Assembly: GCA_030916665.1 (NCBI GenBank)
Contig: JAUPWC010000017.1
Coordinates: 1-13,310, forward strand
Origin: Verrucomicrobiota bacterium
GTDB taxonomy: Bacteria; Verrucomicrobiota; Verrucomicrobiia; Opitutales; Opitutaceae
Direction of reading: 5' to 3'
Length of the DNA stretch: 13,310 nucleotides
Under the pieces are notes generated by a model. It made no database searches, was not told the origin of the DNA, and worked only from the letters and a program-made list of their open reading frames with translations. Both the position numbers and the translations under genes were made by a program. Below are positions 7,172 through 13,310 of the stretch, one piece after another. Position 1 is the first letter of the stretch; every line of letters starts with the position of its first letter.

Positions 7172-8332
7172 TTAGCTGCGTTTCAGCAGAATGCGTTTTC
7201 GAAAACCGCCAGGTGAGTCGCCCGTGAGGCGTTTGAAGACCACGGACATGTATTCAACATGTTCAAATCCAGCCATTTCAGAAATCTTCTTCAGCGGGTA
7301 GTCGGTCTCGAGCAAGAGCTGTTTGATCTTGGCGACCTGCACGCGCCGAATCTCGGCCTGAGGTGACCGGCCGAGATGGCGGCGGAACTTTTTCTCCAAT
7401 TGACTGCGAGAAGCGTGCGCGGCCTTGACCACGTCGTCCACCGTCAATCCGACACAGGCTTTTTGCCGGATGTAGCTGAGGGCGGTGGTCACGATGCGGT
7501 CGTCGATGGCCAGCACGTCGGTGGACGGACGGGTGGCGACGCCGGCGGGCTCGATGCGCAGGTCGAAGGTGTCGGGCTTGTGGCGGTTCATCAGGCCGGC
7601 GAGGACCTCGGCGGCCTTGTAGCCGGACTGGAAGGCGTTGGGGCTGACGCTGGAAAGGGGCGGGTAGGCGAGTTCGCAGCGGATGGGCTCGTTGTTGGCA
7701 CCGAGCACGGCGACCTCCTCGGGCACGAGCATGCCGCTGGCGTGGGCGGCATCGATGACCTGCAGCGCGCGCATGTCATTGCACGCCATGACGCCGATGG
7801 GTCTGGGCAGGCGCAAGAGCCACGCGATGAGCGCGTCGATCTGCTGCGTGTCCCAGAAGGGCGTGAGATCGCCCGGGTAATCCACGTCGAAAACCTCGCA
7901 CCGTTTCCCGGCGAGGCGCAGGGCCTCGGCGAAGCCGTCGCGGCGCTCGCGCGACCAGCCGTGATTGCCGAAGCCGGCGAAACCGAAGTGCCGGTAGCCG
8001 CGCTCGATGAAGTGCTCGGCGCCGAGGTGGCCCAGCGCCACGTTGTCGGGCCGGATTTTCGGCACGCCGGGGAAGGGTTCGGTGTCGTTGAGATCGACAA
8101 GCGGGAGCTTCAGCTCGGCGCAGATCTTCACCAGGGCGGGCGTGGTGTGGCGGCTGATGACGCCGTCCCATTTTTTGCTGCGCACCCACTGCGGATCGCG
8201 CTCGGAGCGGGCCTCGTCGTCGAGGAAGCCGGTCCAGAGCTGGTGGCTGCGCTCGAAGTGGGCGACGCCCTTGAGCATGGCCGTGCATTCCTCGAAGCGG
8301 GTCTGGAAAATGAGGAGCACCTGCGGACGCAT
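7172..8332 (-). CDS. XylR-type transcriptional regulator: LacI-like sugar sensor with C-terminal AraC helix-turn-helix
   Basis: 386 aa from the ATG at 8330-8332 (MRPQVLLIF). The same frame is open up to 8425, but those 31 extra residues are Ala/Gly/Pro/Arg-rich and lack family resemblance, so the shorter start is chosen; it also leaves room for the terminator at 8410-8435. Residues about 1-270 form a periplasmic-binding-protein-like sensor (HFGFAGFGNHGWSRERRDGF at 115-134, GVMACNDMRALQV at 180-192, EEVAVLGANNE at 205-215). Residues about 280-380 form two AraC helix-turn-helix units (LTVDDVVKAAHASRSQLEKKF, then KISEMAGFEHVEYMSVVFKR). Order and length match E. coli XylR (392 aa), which binds xylose and activates xylose genes. 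Here the effector is unknown; it lies between a mannoside operon and a receptor gene, so a mannose- or glucose-type sugar is plausible. Confidence 0.9.
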   Translation of the reverse strand: MRPQVLLIFQTRFEECTAMLKGVAHFERSHQLWTGFLDDEARSERDPQWVRSKKWDGVISRHTTPALVKICAELKLPLVDLNDTEPFPGVPKIRPDNVALGHLGAEHFIERGYRHFGFAGFGNHGWSRERRDGFAEALRLAGKRCEVFDVDYPGDLTPFWDTQQIDALIAWLLRLPRPIGVMACNDMRALQVIDAAHASGMLVPEEVAVLGANNEPIRCELAYPPLSSVSPNAFQSGYKAAEVLAGLMNRHKPDTFDLRIEPAGVATRPSTDVLAIDDRIVTTALSYIRQKACVGLTVDDVVKAAHASRSQLEKKFRRHLGRSPQAEIRRVQVAKIKQLLLETDYPLKKISEMAGFEHVEYMSVVFKRLTGDSPGGFRKRILLKRS

Positions 8333-8409
8333 GCGAGGCGTGACGCTAGACGCGCCGCCGGCCGGCGCAAGCCCGCGCGGAGCACGGCTCCACCCGGGAA
8401 GGCGGGCGC

Positions 8410-8435
8410 AAAAAAGGCCGCCCAACCGGGCGGCC
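8410..8435 (-). terminator. Intrinsic terminator of the GH1-GH2-symporter operon
   Basis: GGCCGCCC (8416-8423) and GGGCGGCC (8428-8435) form a perfect 8-bp GC stem with a 4-base loop AACC. On the minus strand the stem is followed by six T (8415-8410). It begins about 45 bases past the symporter stop (8480-8482) and separates that operon from the regulator gene. Confidence 0.92.
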
Positions 8436-8479
8436 GGTGGAACCCGCGCTCCGCGAGGATTGGTTTGGGTCCGGCCGAC

Positions 8480-9898
8480 TCAGGCCGTGGCCAGGCCGGC
8501 CTTTTCGCGGCGAGCCTTCAGTTCCTCATTCATCTCGTTCACGCGCTGGTCGGTCAGCGGGTAGAACAGGAAGATGACGAGGGAGACCACCCCGAGCAGG
8601 GCCGGGATGATGCTCATCAGCTGCACGATGCTGTTCTGCACCTCGATGGTCGGCACGATGTTGGCTTGGAAGCCGGAGAAGGACATCAGTTGGAGGGCGA
8701 AGAATGCGGCGAGGGCCCAGCCGATCTTCTGGCTCATGAGCGAGGCGGAGAAGACGAGGGCGGTGGTGCGCCGGCCGTTCTTCCATTCGCCGTAGTCGGC
8801 GGTGTCGGCATACATGGCCCAGAGCAGCACGGGCAGCGGGGCGCCGACCAGGCTGCCCAGCACCTCGATGCTGAAGATGGCCCCGAGTTCGCCGGCGGGA
8901 ATGAAATAATACGACCCCGTGCAGAGGATCGAGATTGTGAAGAGAGTGATGAACAGCGGACGCTTCGCGAATCGCGTGGCGAGGAAGCTCGTCATGAGCA
9001 CCCCGGCCACCGAGGCCGACTGGCCGACGGTGTTGAAGGCCGAAAGCAGGCCGGTGAGCGTGAAGTTGTAGCCTAGGAAGGCCAGCGGCGTATCGGGCGA
9101 GCCGTTGTAGATGTAATATTTGAAATAGTGGGCCGACACCGAGCTGCGCAGGCCGACGAAGAGAATCCAGGTGAGGGTCGTCGCCGTCAGCAGCACCCAG
9201 GCCTTGTTGGCCAGCACGTAGCGGATGTCGCGGGCGACGGACGGATGCTTCTCGGGAGTGGGCTTGATGCGCTCCTTGGTGAAGAAGCCAGTGATGAGGA
9301 AGAACGCGATCGCCACCAGGCCGTAAACCACGAAGGTCAGCTGCCAGCCGCGCTGGGCGTCGCCGGCGCCGAGATTGTCCACCAGGGGCAGGCAGGTGGC
9401 GGAAACGACAATACCCGCGGCGAAGGCGAAGATGAACTTGATCGAGGAGAGCTGCGTGCGTTCGGCGGCGGTGGTGGTCATGACACCGAGCATCGCCGTG
9501 TAGGGGATGTTGACGGTCGTGTAGAGCATCATGAGGCCGTTGTAGGTGAGGTAGGCCCAGATCAGTTTGCCGGTCAGGCTCAGGTCCGGGGTGGTGAAGG
9601 TCAGCACGCCGAAGATGGCGAACGGCACGCACCCATAGATGATGTAGGGCCGGAACTTGCCGAAGCGCGACTCGGTGCGGTCGGCGAGCATGCCGATGAT
9701 CGGGTCGTTGACGCCGTCCCAGATGCGGCTGACGAGGAGCATGGTGCCGAGAGCCGCGGCCGAAATGCCAAAGACGTCGGTGTAGAAGAACGGCAGGTAG
9801 ACCATGAAGGTCCGCCAGAAGAGGCATGACGCGAAATCGCCGCAGCCATAGGCCAGCTTCTCCGGCATCTTGAGTGAATCGGTCGGGGTGGTGCTCAT
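8480..9898 (-). CDS. GPH-family (MelB-like) sugar:cation symporter, MFS fold
   Basis: 472 aa with about twelve hydrophobic segments, the normal size for the glycoside-pentoside-hexuronide:cation symporter family. The family signature RIWDGVNDPIIGMLADRTES (58-77), continuing into RFGKFRPYI, is intact. Asp61 and Asp65 match by position the two acidic residues (Asp55, Asp59) that coordinate Na+/H+/Li+ in E. coli MelB. The second-half counterpart YADTADYGEWKNGRRTTALV is also present. It resides in the inner membrane and would import a glycoside, pentoside or short oligosaccharide with a cation. It starts only 14 bp after the GH2 stop and ends before a strong terminator, so it is the last gene of the operon. 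The likely cargo is a manno- or gluco-disaccharide or short oligosaccharide split by the co-transcribed glycosidases; this is inferred from context. Confidence 0.92.
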   Translation of the reverse strand: MSTTPTDSLKMPEKLAYGCGDFASCLFWRTFMVYLPFFYTDVFGISAAALGTMLLVSRIWDGVNDPIIGMLADRTESRFGKFRPYIIYGCVPFAIFGVLTFTTPDLSLTGKLIWAYLTYNGLMMLYTTVNIPYTAMLGVMTTTAAERTQLSSIKFIFAFAAGIVVSATCLPLVDNLGAGDAQRGWQLTFVVYGLVAIAFFLITGFFTKERIKPTPEKHPSVARDIRYVLANKAWVLLTATTLTWILFVGLRSSVSAHYFKYYIYNGSPDTPLAFLGYNFTLTGLLSAFNTVGQSASVAGVLMTSFLATRFAKRPLFITLFTISILCTGSYYFIPAGELGAIFSIEVLGSLVGAPLPVLLWAMYADTADYGEWKNGRRTTALVFSASLMSQKIGWALAAFFALQLMSFSGFQANIVPTIEVQNSIVQLMSIIPALLGVVSLVIFLFYPLTDQRVNEMNEELKARREKAGLATA

Positions 9899-9912
9899 TG
9901 GGTCGGGTGGGG

Positions 9913-12420
9913 TTAGTAGCTGTCGACGAGAGAGTGGTACACGAGGGTGGCGCGCAGCTGGGCGGCGGACCGGGGGGCCGGGCAGGTGACGCGCACGGTC
10001 TTGGGCATGTCGGGGTAGAGTTCGAACCAGTTGTCGCTCGAGCGGTGCTCGATGCCGGTGAAATCGAAGGTGAAGCGGTGCTGGAAGGCCGAGGTGCGGA
10101 ATGTGACGTCGAACTCCGTGGGACTCACGGCGCGGACCTGGGCGCGGGTCTTCGCCCGGCGCAGATCGAGGAAACGCGGCGGCGTGAGGAACACGGTCTC
10201 TTCGCTCACGCGCTTGCGGCCGATCAGCAGCGCGAGGCGGACGTGCAGATTGTCGCGGCCGTGCTGTTTCATGAGTTTCCCGAAACGCACGGTCTGCTGG
10301 CGCACGGCCTCGCCGGGGCGCAGCGCGACCTTCTTCCGCCCGCGGGCGAGGATGCGGCCGTCGAGATGGAAGAGTTCCCAGCGCAGCTTGCCGCGCGCGG
10401 GCGACGGGGCGTCATAGACGGTGTGGAAATGCACCGCGTCCACCGTCGTCGTGCGGTAGTTGCCGATGATCGTGTCCTCGTCGCCGGGCACGTGCGCGCT
10501 GACCAGGGCGGGGGCGAAGAAGCGGCGGGCGACGTGGTGCAGGGCCTTCCACCGGCCGGTGAACTCGATCGAGCTCCACGAGGCAACGGGCCAGCAGTCG
10601 TTGAGCTGCCAGTAGAGCGCGCCCATGCAGTGCGGCATGTTGCGGCGGTAGTGCTCGACGCCCGTCTGCATGCAGTGGGCCTGGTTGAGCTGCGAGAGGT
10701 AGATGAGCGCGTCCTGGCCTTTCGGGAAGCGGTAGCGGCGCGACACGTAGTCGAGGATGATCTGGTTGCCGGCGCGGTTCTTCTGGTGGTTCTCCATCTG
10801 CGGGCCGAACACGTTGTCCTGGCCCGGCGGGCAGAAGGTCGCCTGCGTGGCCGGCGAGCTGTAGCTCTGCATGCCGAACTCCGAGCAGAAACGGAAACGC
10901 CACTTCTCGTAGTCCTTCACCGGGTGGCGGGCATGCCAGACGTCCCAAAAATGCGTGTCGCCGCGCTTCTCACCGACGGCGTGCGTGTCGCCGCGCGAGA
11001 TCGAGTCCTCGAGCGTGCTGCGCCACTGGGAGGAAGGCCGGTAGGCGGTGACACCGTCGTGGGCGGCAACCTCGGCGGGGAGCACGCGGTGGAAGAGCGC
11101 CTCGTAGTCGCGGCGCAGCTTCGGACTCGCGAGCAGGTCGGCCTTGGCGCCGACGGTGTTGAGCTGGGCGATTTCGTTGTTGCCGCACCAGAGTGCGAGG
11201 CTGGCGCGGTGGCGCAGGCGGCGGATCTGGTGGGCCGCCTCGGTGCGCACACTCGCGAGGAACGCGGCGTCGGCCGGGTAGATCGAGCAGGCGAACATGA
11301 AGTCCTGCCAGACCATCAGGCCGAGTTCGTCGCACAGGTCGTAGAAATCCTCGCTCTCGTAAATGCCGCCGCCCCACACGCGGATCATGTTCATGTTCGC
11401 CTCGGCGGCGCTCGTGAGGTCGCGGGCGTAGTCGGCGCGGGTCAGTCCGGCGGCGAAACTGTGCGCGGGGATCCAGTTCGCGCCCTTGGCGAAGACCGCG
11501 CGGCCGTTGACGACGAAGCGGAAATTCTCGCCGGCCGCGTCCTTGCTGCAGTCGAGCACGAGCGTGCGCAGGCCGATCCGCTTCGACCATGTGCCGATGA
11601 CGGCGCCGTCGCGGCCGGTGACCGTGAGTTCGACGGTGTAGAGCGGCTGCGCGCCGTGGCCGTTGGGCCACCAGAGCTGGGGCTGGGAAACCTGAGACTT
11701 GAAACCTGAAACCTGAGTCACCACGCGGCCGTTGAGGGAAACGGTGCCGGCGATTTGCGCGTGGGAATCTTTGCGGGCGAGCTCCGGCGCGAAGGCGAGG
11801 AGCACGCTCCCGTCCTTCCGGTGCGTCTGCGTCACGCGAACGTTTTCCAGGCGGTTGCCGCTCCAAGCCTCGAGGCGGAGGTCGCGCCAGACGCCGGCGG
11901 TGACGAAGCGCGGGCCCCAGTCCCAGCCGAACTGGCACTGCTGTTTGCGGATGACCTGGCTGCGGCCGACGGGGTCGTTGAACTCGCGCGGATCGTGGCC
12001 GGGGCGCTGCGTGCGGATGTATTTCATCGCGCTGCCGAAACGGATCACGATCTCGTTGGCGCCGGGACGGAGGAGCGGTTTCACGTCCCAGCGGTGACCG
12101 ATGAACAGGTTGTCGGTCTTGGCCACGAGCCGGCCGGTGAGGCGCACGGTGGCGACCGTGTCGAGACCGTCGGCGACGAGCTCGACGACCTCCTCGGTGA
12201 AGACTGCGGCGGGCAGCGTGAAGGTCGCGCGGTATTCCCAGTCGCGCTCCTCGATCCACTGCAATTCGAGCTCGTTCGTGCCGAAAAAGGGATCGGGGAT
12301 CAGCTTGTGCCGGCGCAGGTCGGTGTGGACGCAACCCGGGACGCGGGCGGAATGCCACGGCGAGCCGGTGGTGGCGTCACGGAATTGCCAGGAGGCGCGG
12401 GCGAGCGGATGCAGGCGCAT
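9913..12420 (-). CDS. GH2-family exo-beta-mannosidase
   Basis: 835 aa, full length for the family. Residues about 1-185 form the sugar-binding sandwich domain and include QCQFGWDWGPRFVTAGVWRD (161-180), typical of beta-mannosidases. An immunoglobulin-like domain ends in QLWWPNGHGAQPLY (248-261). The (beta/alpha)8 barrel holds NMIRVWGGGIYE (344-355), the acid/base Glu416 in WCGNNE, and the nucleophile Glu514 in FCSEFGMQS; the 98-residue spacing suits the family. C-terminal beta domains follow. It removes non-reducing-end mannose from beta-1,4-manno-oligosaccharides. No signal peptide is visible, so it is probably cytoplasmic and acts on imported sugars. It starts 24 bp after the GH1 stop and precedes the symporter by 14 bp, a clear operon. 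One oddity: residues 235-246 (TQVSGFKSQVSQ) come from a tandem repeat in the DNA, in a domain 2 that seems short. Confidence 0.94.
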   Translation of the reverse strand: MRLHPLARASWQFRDATTGSPWHSARVPGCVHTDLRRHKLIPDPFFGTNELELQWIEERDWEYRATFTLPAAVFTEEVVELVADGLDTVATVRLTGRLVAKTDNLFIGHRWDVKPLLRPGANEIVIRFGSAMKYIRTQRPGHDPREFNDPVGRSQVIRKQQCQFGWDWGPRFVTAGVWRDLRLEAWSGNRLENVRVTQTHRKDGSVLLAFAPELARKDSHAQIAGTVSLNGRVVTQVSGFKSQVSQPQLWWPNGHGAQPLYTVELTVTGRDGAVIGTWSKRIGLRTLVLDCSKDAAGENFRFVVNGRAVFAKGANWIPAHSFAAGLTRADYARDLTSAAEANMNMIRVWGGGIYESEDFYDLCDELGLMVWQDFMFACSIYPADAAFLASVRTEAAHQIRRLRHRASLALWCGNNEIAQLNTVGAKADLLASPKLRRDYEALFHRVLPAEVAAHDGVTAYRPSSQWRSTLEDSISRGDTHAVGEKRGDTHFWDVWHARHPVKDYEKWRFRFCSEFGMQSYSSPATQATFCPPGQDNVFGPQMENHQKNRAGNQIILDYVSRRYRFPKGQDALIYLSQLNQAHCMQTGVEHYRRNMPHCMGALYWQLNDCWPVASWSSIEFTGRWKALHHVARRFFAPALVSAHVPGDEDTIIGNYRTTTVDAVHFHTVYDAPSPARGKLRWELFHLDGRILARGRKKVALRPGEAVRQQTVRFGKLMKQHGRDNLHVRLALLIGRKRVSEETVFLTPPRFLDLRRAKTRAQVRAVSPTEFDVTFRTSAFQHRFTFDFTGIEHRSSDNWFELYPDMPKTVRVTCPAPRSAAQLRATLVYHSLVDSY
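11687..11717. repeat. Short tandem/interspersed-type repeat translated in frame inside the GH2 gene
   Basis: On the plus strand the sequence is built from related units: GAAACCTGAG, ACTTGAAACCTGA and AACCTGAG. The core GAAACCTGA occurs at 11687-11695 and again at 11701-11709, with AAACCTGAG at 11709-11717. It is low in GC compared with the surrounding gene. In the gene's reading frame it encodes VSGFKSQVS, so it adds no stop or frameshift. GAAACCTGAG also occurs at 90-99 in the intergenic gap after the first gene, followed there by CCCTGAA where this copy has ACTTGAA, which hints at a dispersed repeat family. Confidence 0.6.
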
Positions 12421-12444
12421 GAACGGGCGTGGGATGAAATGGGC

Positions 12445-13310
12445 TCAGAGCGCGGCGCCGTGGGTGCGGATGACGTCGCGATACCAGTAATAGGAATCCT
12501 TCGGCGTGCGCTTCTGCGTCTGGTAGTCCACATGGATCAGGCCGAAGCGGTCCTTGTAGCCCTCGCACCACTCGAAGTTGTCCATCACCGACCAGTAGAA
12601 GTAGCCGGCGAGCGGAATGCCCTCGCTGGCGGCGCGCTTGAGGCCGCCGAGGTAGCGCGCGAGGAAGTCGATGCGCTGAGAGTCGTGGACCTTGCCGTCG
12701 AGATGGACGAAGTCCGTGTTGCAGAATCCGTTTTCGGAAAAAACGATCGGCAGCTTGTAGCGCTCGGTCTGGAAGCGCGCGGCCCAGTAGAGTGCGGGCG
12801 GGGCGATCTGCAGCCAGTTGAGCGTGCCGCGCGCGTTGCCGATGCCCCAGCTGTGCTTCACCTGCTCGGGCTTGCCGTCGGTCCCGGCGCGGTAGCGGTT
12901 GCCGGTGTAGCAATTGTAGCAGAGCAGGTCGATCTTCTGGGAGATGAGCTTCATGTCGCCCGTGCGGATCTCGGGCACCTCGGCGCCGAAGGCCTTGAGT
13001 CCGTCCTCGGGGTATTTGCCGAACATGATCGGGTCGGCCCACCAGCTCAGGTTCCACATGTCGCGGTTCGTGCTGGAGAAATAGTCGCTGCGGGCGGCCG
13101 CGATGTCGGCCTTGGACTCGGTGGCGGGGATGCGTTCGCGGGCGGTATGGGCGAGGGTGACCTTGATCTTCCCCTTGCAGCCGGCGCGCAGGGCCTGCAC
13201 GCCGCGGCCGTGGGCCAGCAACAGGTGGTGCGCAGCCAGCAGACACTCGGTGTGCGTGAGCTTGTAGCCGGGCGCGAACACGCCGTCGAGCAGGCCGAGG
13301 CCGACGGTGC
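12445..13310 (-). CDS. GH1-family beta-glycosidase (beta-glucosidase type), N-terminus beyond the window
   Basis: About 287 codons are visible; the frame remains open to the right edge, so roughly the first third, including the acid/base NEP motif, is missing. The first visible residues (TVGLGLLDGVFAPG, then HHLLLAHGRGVQALR) match the family segment following NEP. The nucleophile motif is VFSENGF with the Glu codon at 12733-12735 (usual form I/V-T-ENG). The C-terminal signature YWSVMDNFEWCEGYKDRFGL is intact and supplies the Glu and Trp that bind the non-reducing-end sugar (FEW at 12568-12576). GH1 enzymes are retaining beta-glucosidases, some also acting on beta-mannosides, galactosides or fucosides; they are mostly cytoplasmic. 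It is the first visible gene of the operon with the GH2 mannosidase and GPH symporter, so hydrolysis of gluco/manno-oligosaccharides is likely. Substrate specificity cannot be read from this part. Confidence 0.93.
   Translation of the reverse strand, partial: TVGLGLLDGVFAPGYKLTHTECLLAAHHLLLAHGRGVQALRAGCKGKIKVTLAHTARERIPATESKADIAAARSDYFSSTNRDMWNLSWWADPIMFGKYPEDGLKAFGAEVPEIRTGDMKLISQKIDLLCYNCYTGNRYRAGTDGKPEQVKHSWGIGNARGTLNWLQIAPPALYWAARFQTERYKLPIVFSENGFCNTDFVHLDGKVHDSQRIDFLARYLGGLKRAASEGIPLAGYFYWSVMDNFEWCEGYKDRFGLIHVDYQTQKRTPKDSYYWYRDVIRTHGAAL

Noticed and set aside
8333..8425. N-terminal extension of 31 residues on the XylR-type regulator
   Set aside because: The extra residues are low complexity, the family starts near MRPQVLLIF, and the longer start would overlap the terminator stem at 8416-8435.
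7376..9076. A 566-codon plus-strand frame spanning regulator, terminator and symporter
   Set aside because: It runs through a clear intrinsic terminator and two well-recognised minus-strand genes; composition is typical antisense Gly/Val/Glu/His-rich text.
9874..11709. A 611-codon plus-strand frame antisense to the GH2 gene
   Set aside because: Both GH2 catalytic motifs are on the minus strand; the plus frame is a shadow with no recognisable motif.

Overview
The window is GC-rich and reads as part of an accessory carbohydrate-use region of a Gram-negative heterotroph. I infer Verrucomicrobiota, probably Opitutaceae. The reasons are a very large TonB-dependent receptor with an LSPFVV-type N-terminal box, a XylR-type regulator (LacI-like sensor plus AraC helix-turn-helix), a GPH-family sugar symporter, and a GT-C membrane protein of a kind I associate with Verrucomicrobia. 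No rRNA, tRNA, CRISPR array, transposase or phage gene was seen.

Layout, left to right. Bases 1-77 hold the last 24 codons of a plus-strand gene, probably a Gfo/Idh/MocA oxidoreductase. Converging on it is a decayed VOC/PhnB-like gene (minus strand, about 161-570) with a frameshift, an in-frame stop and no recognisable 5' part. All further genes are on the minus strand. An 805-aa GT-C-like membrane protein (705-3122) comes next. A strong intrinsic terminator (3274-3304) then ends the gene for a 1213-aa TonB-dependent receptor (3328-6969). The receptor is preceded by a 202-bp leader with a plausible sigma70-type promoter and dyad sequences. Upstream lies the XylR-type regulator (7172-8332). 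A second intrinsic terminator (8410-8435) closes an apparent operon that runs from the right edge leftward: a GH1 beta-glycosidase (12445-13310, N-terminus outside the window), a GH2 beta-mannosidase (9913-12420) and a GPH symporter (8480-9898). The gaps between these three genes are 24 and 14 bp.

Taken together, the right two thirds looks like a small utilisation locus for beta-mannosides or mixed gluco/manno-oligosaccharides. The receptor would bring oligosaccharides across the outer membrane and the GPH symporter across the inner membrane. The GH1 and GH2 enzymes, the latter with no visible signal peptide, would cut them to monosaccharides in the cytoplasm. The regulator would sense a sugar product and control one or both units. 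The substrate is inferred from the enzyme families only. No SusD-like lipoprotein and no secreted endo-mannanase is in the window, so depolymerisation must be encoded elsewhere or done by other organisms.

I did not find a clearly new defence or mobile system. The most unusual items are a repeat-like DNA segment translated in frame inside the beta-mannosidase, the layered decay of the VOC gene, the GT-C protein with an atypical acidic motif, and the dyads in the receptor leader.
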